A program made the translations under genes and the position numbers. From Bryobacteraceae bacterium (GTDB lineage: Bacteria > Acidobacteriota > Terriglobia > Bryobacterales > Bryobacteraceae), in assembly GCA_025055455.1 (NCBI GenBank), contig JANWXD010000034.1, positions 1 to 33,081 on the forward strand: a stretch of 33,081 nucleotides of DNA, given 5' to 3'. The notes under the pieces were generated by a model that was not told the origin of the DNA, did not search any database, and saw only the letters and a list, made by a program, of their open reading frames with translations. Shown piece by piece: positions 24,700 to 33,081 of the stretch (within the stretch, counting starts at the first letter, position 1; every line of letters starts with the position of its first letter).

Positions 24700-25085
24700 C
24701 CGAGTACCTGACGGCCGCTTTGCTTGTTGCCGGAGCCGTGTTTACGTTTCTGTCCGCGGTCGGCGTGGCGCGGATGCCCGACCTGTACACACGCATGCAA
24801 GCCACGACCAAGGCCACCACCTTGGGGCTAGGGCTGATCGTGTTTGCGGTGGCCGTGAATCTGGGGACGCCGGGCGTCTGGCTCCGGGCCGTGGCCATCG
24901 TCGTCTTCCTGTATGTCACGGCGCCGGTCGCGGCCCATGTCATCGCCCGCGCCGCCTACTTTGTGGGCAACCAGCCGTGGAAAGGCACCCAACGCGACGA
25001 GCTGCGGGGCCGCTATGACCCGGAAACGCACCGTCTGGCCGGAGCGCCTTCGGGGGAGTCTCAAACTCCCACCAGCAGCGAATAA
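24696..25085 (+). CDS. mrpG: Mrp antiporter subunit G (MnhG)
   Basis: 129 residues with three helices. The signature FLSAVGVARMPDLYTRMQATTKATTLG is plain, and TAPVAAHVIARAAYF follows in the third helix. A hydrophilic tail of about 35 residues ends the protein. It closes the operon; only 12 bases separate its stop from the stop of the convergent oxidoreductase gene, so any terminator must lie inside coding sequence. Confidence 0.95.
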   Translation: MTEYLTAALLVAGAVFTFLSAVGVARMPDLYTRMQATTKATTLGLGLIVFAVAVNLGTPGVWLRAVAIVVFLYVTAPVAAHVIARAAYFVGNQPWKGTQRDELRGRYDPETHRLAGAPSGESQTPTSSE

Positions 25086-25097
25086 CGGCGGCCGGAA

Positions 25098-26210
25098 CTA
25101 AGCCGCGCCCGCCACTTCCTCCCACGTCACAATGCGCTTTTCGTAAATCGCCCGCGTCCCGAGGATGGCCTGCACGGTGGCGACGAAGGCCGAATGGACA
25201 TCGTTGAGCGGCTGCCGGCGGTTCTTGACGGCCTCCACGAACGCCGCAAGCGACAGGTAAGTCGCGTCCCGGCCCGCATCGGGAACTTCGAGCGGGACCG
25301 GGGTCTGGCGCTTTCCCCTCGGTTGCCAGCTCGCCCGGATCAAGTCCATCGCTCCCTCCGAGCCGAACACGCGCTCCTGGATGCCCGTAAAACCCGGCGG
25401 GTCGAAATAGTGGTGACTGAAGTTCACACGCTGCCCGCCGGGGTACTCGAAGATGAGGCTGTAATTATCCATCACCGTGCGTCCCGGCGGCTCGTTGACG
25501 AACAGGTTCGTGCCGCCGGAACCCATGGCCCGCACCGGATGGGCGCCGATGGCCCAGGTGAACAAGTCCAGGATGTGAATGCCCTGATCGATCAAAATGT
25601 CGCCGCTTTTGGTCTTGTCGAAATACCAAGGGATTTCCCGCGGCAAGTCTCCGCCGTGACGCATGCCGTGGCACAGCAGGACGCGCCCGAGACCGCCCCC
25701 GTGGATGAAGCGCATGGCCGCGTTGCGGTGCGGATCGTGCCGCAGTTGAAATCCCACCTGCATGATTCCTTTTGCTTGCCGTGCTACGCTCACGGTTAGC
25801 TTGCAATCTTCGACGGTGAGGGCCAGCGGCTTTTCCGCATACAGGTGCTTGCCGACCTCGAGGATCGCCAGGTTGACGTCCTTGTGGGCCCAGTCCGGCA
25901 CCGCCTGCACGACGGCGTCGATGTCTTTTTGCTCGTCCAGCATCTTGCGGAAATCGGTCCATGTCCTGGCCGAACCACCCGCGTCCGCCACCATCTTGGC
26001 GGCCCGCCGGGCTCGTTCCTCGTCCAGGTCGCACACGGCGACCACCCGCACGCCTGCGATCTTGAGCATGTGCTCCAGCAAGTAGGCGCCTCGGTTCCCC
26101 ACGCCGACGAAAGCCACGCGCAGTTCGTCCGAGGGCGCCTGGCTGCGCAACAAGCCCGGCGCTGCGGCCAAGGCCGCCGTTCTCAGCCAAGTTCTCCGAC
26201 TGTAGGGCAT
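25098..26210 (-). CDS. Tat-exported Gfo/Idh/MocA-family oxidoreductase
   Basis: 370 residues. The N-terminus has a twin-arginine signal (SRRTWLRTAALAAAPGLL, residues 4-21), so the protein is probably folded with its cofactor and exported. The Rossmann part shows GVGNRG at 36-41, Asp61 after the second strand for NAD binding, and AEKPLAL (Glu126-Lys127-Pro128), the family's catalytic-region motif. DQGIHILDLFTW in the second domain is also typical. Members oxidise or rearrange sugars, inositols or glycosides; the substrate here is unknown. The ATG has a perfect AAGGAGG six bases upstream. Its neighbours suggest carbohydrate processing. Tat-borne Gfo/Idh/MocA proteins are frequent in Acidobacteriota and Planctomycetota. 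Confidence 0.92.
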   Translation of the reverse strand: MPYSRRTWLRTAALAAAPGLLRSQAPSDELRVAFVGVGNRGAYLLEHMLKIAGVRVVAVCDLDEERARRAAKMVADAGGSARTWTDFRKMLDEQKDIDAVVQAVPDWAHKDVNLAILEVGKHLYAEKPLALTVEDCKLTVSVARQAKGIMQVGFQLRHDPHRNAAMRFIHGGGLGRVLLCHGMRHGGDLPREIPWYFDKTKSGDILIDQGIHILDLFTWAIGAHPVRAMGSGGTNLFVNEPPGRTVMDNYSLIFEYPGGQRVNFSHHYFDPPGFTGIQERVFGSEGAMDLIRASWQPRGKRQTPVPLEVPDAGRDATYLSLAAFVEAVKNRRQPLNDVHSAFVATVQAILGTRAIYEKRIVTWEEVAGAA

Positions 26211-26351
26211 GATTCCTCCTTCTCGAACTGCCGTCCGTCCACCGACCAGTCTATCCGTGGTGGGGTGGCAGCAGAGGCCGTGAAGCCAAATGCCTCTGAA
26301 AAATCCCCAGCCCGCGGCCGGTTGCGCAAACGTGCCCAGGACGGCGGAGAC

Positions 26352-26380
26352 TTGCTCGGCGGGCTCAGGAGGGCTATTTT
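26352..26380 (+). promoter_or_regulatory. Possible promoter of the glycosidase-isomerase pair
   Basis: TTGCTC (26352-26357) and TATTTT (26375-26380) are separated by exactly 17 bases and lie 42 bases before the ATG. The match to sigma-70 boxes is moderate (3 of 6 and 4 of 6). The rest of the 26211-26421 spacer shows nothing else definite, and I see no clear promoter for the divergent oxidoreductase gene. Confidence 0.33.
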
Positions 26381-26421
26381 GCTAGCGAGGAACGCCAGTA
26401 CGAGTTGAGGCAAATCGGCAA

Positions 26422-29400
26422 ATGACGCTTCGATGTCTTGCAGCACTCGTTTTGGGAGCCGCCGCGATGTTCGCTCCGCTTTTCCGCAGCGGCCCCGCCG
26501 CCTCCCAGCCGGCAGAGCTTACGCCAGCTGAGGAACGGGCGGCGCTGCGCCGCCCCAAGGCGCTGCCGCCGCGCCCAGTCGTTTCTTACGAGCAGGCTCG
26601 GGCGCACTTCAAAAACCCGCCCGCCGAATACCGCTCCATGCCCCTGTGGGTGTGGAACGACGAACTGGACTGGAATCGCCTGCGAGAGCAGCTTGCCTCC
26701 TTCCGCGAGCAAGGCATGGGCGGTGTGTTCGTTCACCCCCGCCCCGGCTTGATGACGGAGTACCTCGGACAGGAGTGGTTCCGCTTGTGGCGTCTATCCC
26801 TCGAGGAGGGAAAGCGGCTCGGATTGCTAGTGAATATCTACGATGAAAACAGCTATCCCTCGGGCTTTGCGGGCGGCCACGTGCCGGCCCGCGCTCCCGA
26901 CACGGCCGCCCAATACGTCCAGGCCGAGTTGCAGGCCCCCCTCGACCCCGGCGTCTTTCGGCGTGGGGCCGCCTTGGCAGTTTTCGCCGTCCAAAAAAAC
27001 GATCAGGGACAGCCGGCCTCCGCCCGACAGATCCGCAGTCCGTCCGAATTACGACCCAACGAGTCCGGCCTCGTCTTCCGCCTCCGCCGGGCGAGTGGCA
27101 ACCCGTGGACCGGCGAGTTCCCTTACGTTGACCTCACCCATCCCCAAACAGTCTTGCACTTCCTCGAGACCACCTATGAGGCCTACCGTAAACAGTTCGG
27201 AGCGGAATTCGGCCGCACGATCCGCTGGGCCTTCTGCGATGAGCCGTTGCTGGCTACGGCCGGGGCTTACGAAAGCGCCCCCTTGGCCTTGCCCCTCAGC
27301 CGCTATATCCTCGCCGAGTTTCAGCGCCGCAACGGCTACGACCTCACCTCCGAACTGCCCTCGCTGTTCTGGGACGTCGGCGATTGGCGCCGAGTTCGCT
27401 TCGATTATTGGCAAACCCTTCACGACCTCTGGGTCGAAAACTTCATTCGACCCTTGTTTCTTTGGTGTGATCGCAACAACCTGCAGTGGACCGGTCACTG
27501 GATGGAACACCTCTGGCCCTACCCTTGGATCAGTCCCGCTGACGGTTCCCTCTACGCTTACCAACACCTCCCCGGAATCGACATGCTGGTCGGCGCACGT
27601 CTGCGAACCGAAGGCAAGGATCCCCACCTGCTGTTCACCATCAAGCAAGTCGCCAGCGCCGCCCACCAGCTCGGCCGCCGCGCTCTGTGTGAAGCCTACG
27701 GCGTGGCGGGCTGGGATAGCACCTTGGAGCACTTCAAACGTCTGGGCGACTGGCTCCTCGTCCACGGCATCAATTTCCTCAATCAACATCTGTCCTTCGC
27801 GACGGTGCGCGGTGCCCGCAAACGCGATCACCCGCCGAGCTTCAGTGACATCTCCGCCTGGTGGCCCTATTACCGGCTTCACGCCGACCACGTGGCGCGC
27901 CTTTCCTACTTGTCCAGCATCACCCAAGCCCGCAATCGCCTCCTCGTTTTAGTTCCGACCACCTCTGGCTTCCTTTGGGCGCGTCGCAGCGGAGCGACGC
28001 CCGAACTCGAGCAGATGCGCGCCGACTATGCCCGACTGAATCAGGTCCTGGCCGATCACCAGGTGGACTTCGACTTAGGCGACGAGTACCTGATGGAGTG
28101 GTTCGGCGAGGCCAAAGGCTCGCGCTTGATCATCGGCGAGGCAGACTACCACCTGCTTGTCTGGCCCGAACACATGATCAACGTCCGCGGTCAGCTGCTG
28201 CCGCTCCTCGAGCGATACCTGGCCGGGGGAGGACGCATCCTTGCCCTGGGCCCTCCCGCTCGCTACGTGGATGGCCGCCCCAATGACGCCCCCCAGCAGC
28301 TGCGCCGCCGCTACGCCTCTCAGTGGCAACAGGTGTCTGCGCTTCCGGATTTGCTCGCCGCCATCCGCAATTACCTTCCGCCCCGAGTTATCTTGGATCG
28401 CCCGTTGCCCTCCGTAGGGCTCCTTGAGCGGTTCCTCCCCTCGGGTGAAGCGGTCCTGTTTTTCGCCAATTCGGGACTGACGACCGCGCGCGCCCAGGTG
28501 GAAGTGCCGGGCGCGTCAGTCGAGCTCTGGGACACGGTCACCGGTGAAATTCGGCCGTACCCGGCCCAGTCCCTCGCGGCACGCCGCCTCCAATTTGCAC
28601 TCGAACTGGCGCCCGCCGCCTCTGCCCTCTTCGTCGTCCGCAACCGCGGAGCGCCCGCGCCTGCCGCACCCCAGCCGTCCTTTCGTCCCCTCGCTCCTAG
28701 CTCCTGGCGCATCGCGCCCGACTCGCCGAACGTGCTCGTTCTGGATTATTGCGATCTGCGCGTCGCTGGCCGCCAGTTCGAACGAATCCACACCTGGGAG
28801 GCAAACTGGATCGTATGGCAGACCCATGGCTTCGAACGTCCCGCATGGGACAATGCCGTGCAATTCCGCCAGCGCATCTTCGATCGGAATCGCTTCGACG
28901 CCCAATCCGGCTTCGAAGCCACATTCCGTTTCCGCGCGACAGACTCCTCCGCTCTCCGGCGACTGCGCTTGGCGCTGGAAACTCCGGAGTTGTATCGCGT
29001 CCGTGTCAACGGAACCGCGATCGACTTCAAGTCGGGCGAGCGCTGGCTCGATCCCCGGTTCCGTGCCACGTCGATTGAGCATGCCGTCCGGACCGGCGAA
29101 AACGTCGTGCAAATTCTGGCGCAGCCCTTCGACGTGCGCATGGAGTTGGAGAACGTGTATCTGCTCGGCAACTTCTCGCTGCACGCCGCCGACCAAGGAT
29201 TTCATCTCGCTCCGCCGCGCCCCCTCGACTTCGGTTCCTGGGCCCGGCAAGGGTACGCCTTCTATGCCAACTCTGTACTTTACGAGGCGGAATTGGACGT
29301 GCCCGCCGGCGGGGGCATCTTGCGCGTGGAGCTCGACGACTGGCACGGCAGCTTGGCGGAGGTGCGCTTCAATGCCCAGCGCCGCGCCGTGCTCGGATGG

Positions 29401-29637
29401 CCGCCCTATGTGGCCGAATTCGCGGTCCCAGCGGGCCGCCATCGCCTGGGTATCCTCGTGGTCTCGACTCCCCGCAACCTCTTCGGCCCGTTCCATCACC
29501 CCGATCGGCCGCGCATGCGAGCCTCGCCCGCTTCTTGGGCCGAGTTTCCGCCCCACCAGCCCCCGGGCGCCCGCTATGACTTGGTCGATTACGGACTGAT
29601 GCGGCCGCCGCGCCTCAGTCTCGCCCCCTCACAATAA
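26422..29637 (+). CDS. GH106-like glycoside hydrolase (alpha-L-rhamnosidase type), secreted
   Basis: 1071 residues with a hydrophobic export signal (about 1-28). Around residues 70-150 it reads MPLWVWNDEL, EQGMGGVFVHPRPGL, GQEWFRLWRLSLEEGKRLGL and then IYDENSYPSGFAGG; this order is characteristic of GH106 enzymes and their relatives. Acidic residues in FCDEPLLA and GHWMEHLWP are candidates for catalysis or Ca2+ binding. The C-terminal third is a GH2-like sugar-binding beta-sandwich (LETPELYRVRVNGT, GENVVQILAQPFDVRMELENVYL). GH106 releases terminal L-rhamnose, but related proteins are uncharacterised, so the sugar is uncertain. It is followed four bases later by the isomerase gene. Confidence 0.78.
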   Translation: MTLRCLAALVLGAAAMFAPLFRSGPAASQPAELTPAEERAALRRPKALPPRPVVSYEQARAHFKNPPAEYRSMPLWVWNDELDWNRLREQLASFREQGMGGVFVHPRPGLMTEYLGQEWFRLWRLSLEEGKRLGLLVNIYDENSYPSGFAGGHVPARAPDTAAQYVQAELQAPLDPGVFRRGAALAVFAVQKNDQGQPASARQIRSPSELRPNESGLVFRLRRASGNPWTGEFPYVDLTHPQTVLHFLETTYEAYRKQFGAEFGRTIRWAFCDEPLLATAGAYESAPLALPLSRYILAEFQRRNGYDLTSELPSLFWDVGDWRRVRFDYWQTLHDLWVENFIRPLFLWCDRNNLQWTGHWMEHLWPYPWISPADGSLYAYQHLPGIDMLVGARLRTEGKDPHLLFTIKQVASAAHQLGRRALCEAYGVAGWDSTLEHFKRLGDWLLVHGINFLNQHLSFATVRGARKRDHPPSFSDISAWWPYYRLHADHVARLSYLSSITQARNRLLVLVPTTSGFLWARRSGATPELEQMRADYARLNQVLADHQVDFDLGDEYLMEWFGEAKGSRLIIGEADYHLLVWPEHMINVRGQLLPLLERYLAGGGRILALGPPARYVDGRPNDAPQQLRRRYASQWQQVSALPDLLAAIRNYLPPRVILDRPLPSVGLLERFLPSGEAVLFFANSGLTTARAQVEVPGASVELWDTVTGEIRPYPAQSLAARRLQFALELAPAASALFVVRNRGAPAPAAPQPSFRPLAPSSWRIAPDSPNVLVLDYCDLRVAGRQFERIHTWEANWIVWQTHGFERPAWDNAVQFRQRIFDRNRFDAQSGFEATFRFRATDSSALRRLRLALETPELYRVRVNGTAIDFKSGERWLDPRFRATSIEHAVRTGENVVQILAQPFDVRMELENVYLLGNFSLHAADQGFHLAPPRPLDFGSWARQGYAFYANSVLYEAELDVPAGGGILRVELDDWHGSLAEVRFNAQRRAVLGWPPYVAEFAVPAGRHRLGILVVSTPRNLFGPFHHPDRPRMRASPASWAEFPPHQPPGARYDLVDYGLMRPPRLSLAPSQ

Positions 29638-29641
29638 CGTT

Positions 29642-31054
29642 ATGGACCACTCGAAACCACGAGCACGGGTCGGCGTCTTCGCCGTGGGCCTGGCGGCCTA
29701 CTGGCCGCAGTTTCCCGGGCTAAAAGAACGGCTCGAGACTTACCTGGCTGAAGTCGAACGGCGCATCGCAGGCTTCCAAGCCGAGCTGGTGCGCGGCGGT
29801 CTCGTGGACACCGCCCCCGCCGCCCGCCAAATCGGGGAACTGTTCGCCCGCCAGGGAGTGGATTTGCTGATCTGCCACACCGCCACCTATGCCACCTCCG
29901 CGCAAGTTCTCCCCATCGTCCAACAGACGCGCGCGCCCGTGCTGGTGCTGAACTTGCAGCCCGCAGCCGCCCTCGACTACGAACGCACGGACACCGCCGA
30001 GTGGCTGGCGAATTGCTCGGCGTGTTGCGTGCCGGAGATTTCCAACGCGTTTGCCCGGTCCGGCATCTCCTTCCACGTCGTTTCCGGCATGCTGTACGAA
30101 GATCCCAAAGCCTGGACCCAGATCGAGCAGTGGTGTCGCGCCGCCTCCGCCGCCCGAGCGCTCCGCACCAGCCGCCTCGGCTTCCTCGGACACACCTATC
30201 CCGGCATGCTGGACATGTACTCGGACTTCACCATGGTCCACGGGCAGCTGGGTGCGCACGTCGAGGTGTTGGAGATGTGTGATCTGGCGCGGCGCGTCGC
30301 CCGCGTCACCGAGGCCGAAATCGAACGCAAGCTCGAGGAGACGACCGCCTTGTTCGAGCTCGATCCGGGCGTCGCCCCCGAAGACCTCCGCTGGGCCGCA
30401 CGAGTGGCGGTGGGTCTAGACCGGCTCGTGGCCGATTTCGATCTGGACGGCCTCGCCTATTATTACCGTGGCCTCGACGGCAACGAGTACGAACGGCTGG
30501 CGGCGGGAATGATCCTCGGCAACTCGCTGCTCACCGCGCGCGGAATTCCCGCCAGCGGCGAAGGCGACCTGAAGAACTGTATCGCCATGCTATTGATGGA
30601 TCGCCTGGGTGCCGGCGGCTCGTACACGGAATTCTACGCCATGGACTTCCGCGACCACTTCGTGCTGATGGGGCACGACGGGCCGGGCCACATCGCCATC
30701 AGCGACCGGCGCCCTGTGCTCCGCAGTCTGCAGCTTTACCATGGCAAACGCGGGTATGGCATCTCGGTGGAGTTCAACGTGAAAACAGGGCCGGTGACAA
30801 TCCTCGGGATGACACAAACCGCCCAGGGCCGCTTCAAGTTCGTCGCCGCCGAAGGCGAGTCTCTCCCGGGCCCCATCCTGCGCATCGGCAATACCAACTC
30901 CCGCATTCGCTTCTCGCTGCCTCCGGCCGAGTTCGTCAATCGCTGGTGCGCCGAGGGCCCCACGCATCACTGTGCGCTCGGCGTCGGCCACCGCCGGGGC
31001 GAAATCGAGAAGCTGGCCGCTCTGCTGCAGGTGCCTCTTGCCTGGGTGGGCTGA
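29642..31054 (+). CDS. L-arabinose/L-fucose isomerase-like sugar isomerase
   Basis: 470 residues, cytoplasmic, AraA-like fold. The Mn2+/catalytic set of AraA is retained by motif: Glu307 (SGEGDLKN), Glu330 (YTEFYAMDF), His345 (MGHDGPGH) and His443 (THHCALGVGH), matching Glu306, Glu333, His350 and His450 of the E. coli enzyme in order and spacing. It should interconvert an aldose and a ketose. Substrate loops differ from classical AraA (for example the N-terminal half VICHTATYATSAQVLP), so L-arabinose is not assured; given the upstream GH106-like gene, another deoxy-sugar is possible. Co-transcription with the glycosidase is near certain (four-base gap). Confidence 0.85.
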   Translation: MDHSKPRARVGVFAVGLAAYWPQFPGLKERLETYLAEVERRIAGFQAELVRGGLVDTAPAARQIGELFARQGVDLLICHTATYATSAQVLPIVQQTRAPVLVLNLQPAAALDYERTDTAEWLANCSACCVPEISNAFARSGISFHVVSGMLYEDPKAWTQIEQWCRAASAARALRTSRLGFLGHTYPGMLDMYSDFTMVHGQLGAHVEVLEMCDLARRVARVTEAEIERKLEETTALFELDPGVAPEDLRWAARVAVGLDRLVADFDLDGLAYYYRGLDGNEYERLAAGMILGNSLLTARGIPASGEGDLKNCIAMLLMDRLGAGGSYTEFYAMDFRDHFVLMGHDGPGHIAISDRRPVLRSLQLYHGKRGYGISVEFNVKTGPVTILGMTQTAQGRFKFVAAEGESLPGPILRIGNTNSRIRFSLPPAEFVNRWCAEGPTHHCALGVGHRRGEIEKLAALLQVPLAWVG

Positions 31055-31102
31055 GCCGCTCGCCGTGCCACTCGGCCCACAACCGGGCTCCCTACCTCTC
31101 GT

Positions 31103-32962
31103 CTAAAGCACCCGCAGCAGGATCAGCGACGGCCGGGAGCGCGAGCGGCACACCCGTTGCGTCGCTTTCTGAAAATCGGACTCCCGAGCTTCGTGAATCC
31201 GCATAAATTTTTGTGGATTGCGGTCCACCAGGGGGAACCACGAGCTCTGGATGTGAACCATGATCCGATGCCCCCGGCGAAACACGTGGTAGACGTCCGG
31301 CAGCGTGAACTCCACCCGCGTCACCTTGCCCGGCTCGAACGGCTCCGGCTTTTCGAAGCTGTCGCGAAACTTACCCCGGAACGGCTCGCCGCGCACTAAC
31401 TGCTGGTAGCCGCCCATGCGCACGTTGCGCGGATTGGGATTCGGATCCGGATAGTTGTCCGGATAAACGTCAATCAGTTTGACCACCCAGTCGGAATCCG
31501 TACCGCTCGTCGAGACCTGTAGCCGCGCCGTCAGCGGCCCGGCGACCACGAAATCTCGCTCGAGGGGCTCGCTTTCATAGACCAAAACATCCGGACGGGA
31601 CGAGGCGAAACGCTGGTCGGCGACCATGTACTCGTAGGCCATGCCGATTTCGATCGAACCGATGAAGGGTACCGGTTTGGCGGGATCGCTGAGGTATTCG
31701 TCGCAGGCTTCGACTTCGTCGGCGGGCGGCTCGAACGCCAGCCGGCCGCCTTCCCGCAGGTACAGGGCTTGCTCCCGGCTCGTCTTCGGAGGCCAGGCGT
31801 CGTACTTGCGCCACTGATTGGTCCCCGTCTCGAACATGTAGGCTTCCGGCAGCTTGAGCTCGCCCTTGCCTTTGAGGAAGTAGTTGAAAAACGGCAGCAA
31901 GATCTGATCGCGGAAAAACTCGCTCGTCTTGGCGCCAAAGGAGATCGGTCCGAGCCGGTCGCCCTCCCGGTTCCAACCGCCGTGATCCCACGGACCCATT
32001 ACCAGCGCGTTCCAGGCGCCCGGACTCTGTTTTTCGATGGACTGATACACGTTGAGCGCCCCGTAGAGGTTCTCGGCGTCGAACCACCCGCCGACCGTGA
32101 GCACGGCAGGGCGAATGTTCTTCAAGTGCGGCAAGGGGTTGCGCGCTTTCCAAAACTCGTCGTAGGTGTCGTGCTCGATCAGCTCGCGCCAGAAGGCGAT
32201 CTTGCCTTTGAAATGCTTCTCCTCGGCGCCCGAAAGCGGGCCCATGCGGAGGAAGAACTGGTAGCCGTCCGGGGTGCCGTGCTCGAAAGGAGGTTCGGGC
32301 ACGGTGGCGGGCTCGGGACGCGGCCGGCCGAACCGGGCCAGAAAATTGAACGCGTGGGCCAAAAATAGCGCCCCGTTGTGCCGGAAGTCGTCGCCGATGA
32401 ACCAGTCCGTGACGGGGGCGTGGGGCGCCACCGCCTTCAGGGCCGGATGCGCGTCGATGGCCGCCATGGCCGCATAAAAGCCCGGATACGACGTGCCGTA
32501 GACGCCCACGCGGCCGTTGTTGTTCGGCACATGTTGGAGGAGCCACTCGATCGTGTCATAGGCGTCGGTGCTCTCGTCCACATCCTTCGGCGAGCGTTTC
32601 TGCGGGATGTAGGGGCGTACGTGGACAAATTCGCCTTCCGATTCGTACCGCCCGCGCACGTCCTGCAAGGCGAAGATGAAACCCTCGCGGACAAACTTCT
32701 CCGACGGACCCAGTCGCTCCGGATAACTGTCGGCCCCGTAAGGTCGCACGCTGTAAGGGGTGCGCAGCAGCAGGATGGGATAGCTCTGAGAGTCGTCCTT
32801 AGGGACGTAGACAGCCGTGAAGAGCCGCTTGCCGTCCCGCATAGGAATCCGAAATTCGTACTTGGTGTAATGCGCGCGAATGTACTCCAAGCCTTGACAC
32901 CAGGCCAGAGGCGCCGCGCACGTCAGCACGAACAAACCGGAGCGCAGCCGTTGCATCACCAT
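31103..32962 (-). CDS. Secreted CocE/NonD-family alpha/beta hydrolase (X-Pro acyl-peptidase / ester hydrolase type)
   Basis: 619 residues. An N-terminal signal peptide (RSGLFVLTCAAPLAWC) precedes the alpha/beta-hydrolase domain. The catalytic triad is visible: Ser158 in GTSYPG, Asp295 in GGWFDAEN, His327 in GPWDHGGW. The C-terminal jelly roll (about 440-610) contains FVVAGPLTARLQVSTSGTDSD and HRIMVHIQSSWFPL, as in cocaine esterase, alpha-amino-acid ester hydrolase and glutaryl-7-ACA acylase. The protein is probably periplasmic or extracellular, acting on peptides or esters; the actual substrate is unknown. ATG at 32962 is used; a GTG at 32980 and an ATG at 32956 are possible. The gene is complete. 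Confidence 0.92.
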   Translation of the reverse strand: MVMQRLRSGLFVLTCAAPLAWCQGLEYIRAHYTKYEFRIPMRDGKRLFTAVYVPKDDSQSYPILLLRTPYSVRPYGADSYPERLGPSEKFVREGFIFALQDVRGRYESEGEFVHVRPYIPQKRSPKDVDESTDAYDTIEWLLQHVPNNNGRVGVYGTSYPGFYAAMAAIDAHPALKAVAPHAPVTDWFIGDDFRHNGALFLAHAFNFLARFGRPRPEPATVPEPPFEHGTPDGYQFFLRMGPLSGAEEKHFKGKIAFWRELIEHDTYDEFWKARNPLPHLKNIRPAVLTVGGWFDAENLYGALNVYQSIEKQSPGAWNALVMGPWDHGGWNREGDRLGPISFGAKTSEFFRDQILLPFFNYFLKGKGELKLPEAYMFETGTNQWRKYDAWPPKTSREQALYLREGGRLAFEPPADEVEACDEYLSDPAKPVPFIGSIEIGMAYEYMVADQRFASSRPDVLVYESEPLERDFVVAGPLTARLQVSTSGTDSDWVVKLIDVYPDNYPDPNPNPRNVRMGGYQQLVRGEPFRGKFRDSFEKPEPFEPGKVTRVEFTLPDVYHVFRRGHRIMVHIQSSWFPLVDRNPQKFMRIHEARESDFQKATQRVCRSRSRPSLILLRVL

Positions 32963-32994
32963 AACAGGATACTGCCGCACGGAGAAAAGGCCGC

Positions 32995-33081
32995 TCAGGA
33001 ACGGTCCGTATGGCCCAGGACTCTGCCTGGCGCGATGCGATCCCGGACGAGCTGCTTCAGCTCTTTGATGTCCGGGAAGCC
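32995..33081 (-). CDS. C-terminal end of an unidentified gene (cut by window edge)
   Basis: An open frame from the right edge to a TGA at 32995-32997 encodes 28 residues (from GFPDIKELKQL to GHTDRS). Codon use and composition look like coding sequence and the gap to the hydrolase start is only 32 bases, so it could be the preceding gene of the same operon. Too short to name. Confidence 0.42.
   Translation of the reverse strand, partial: GFPDIKELKQLVRDRIAPGRVLGHTDRS

Noticed and set aside
1-33081. CRISPR arrays, tRNA or rRNA genes, transposases
   Set aside because: No regularly spaced repeats, no cloverleaf or rRNA sequence and no transposase-like protein were seen.

Overview
The window is GC-rich and almost completely coding. 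Its gene content (Tat-signal Gfo/Idh/MocA oxidoreductase, GH106-like and GH31 glycosidases, CocE/NonD hydrolase, POT transporter, Mrp antiporter) fits a soil- or sediment-type heterotroph. It most resembles Acidobacteriota of the Solibacter/Bryobacter kind. That placement is an inference from gene style only; there is no rRNA or marker gene here.

Layout. (1) 1-4434, minus strand: a Wzt-type ABC ATPase, a POT-family peptide transporter, an M24 metallopeptidase and the start of a GH31 glycosidase. Each of the last three overlaps the gene before it. (2) 4498-18464, minus strand: a compact 14-kb set of virion genes in classical head-to-tail order: small and large terminase, portal, scaffold, P22-like coat protein, a small unknown protein, connector, tail terminator, tail tube, a tail-assembly chaperone pair with a textbook -1 frameshift site, a very short tape measure, two related distal-tail proteins, and a 1302-residue hub/tip protein. 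I see no integrase, repressor, replication or lysis gene and no att repeats. (3) 18465-19102: the only long gene-free stretch. (4) 19103-25085, plus strand: a CBS-domain protein translationally coupled to a complete seven-gene Mrp cation/proton antiporter operon. (5) 25098-33081: a Tat-exported oxidoreductase (minus), a GH106-like glycosidase followed four bases later by an AraA-like sugar isomerase (plus), a secreted CocE/NonD hydrolase (minus), and the last codons of another minus-strand gene at the edge.

The most interesting part is the virion cluster. Its size, the absence of lysogeny and lysis modules, the open frames throughout and the 202-residue tape measure recall gene transfer agents such as RcGTA. 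However, its coat looks P22-like with a separate scaffold, not HK97-like with a protease. It could be an independently domesticated particle system, or simply the structural arm of a decayed or split prophage; sequence alone cannot decide. Within it, the A_AAA_AAC slip site directly before a TAA stop is strong evidence that tail-gene expression is still under selection. The remaining genes form a carbohydrate- and peptide-scavenging background typical of a polymer-degrading host.
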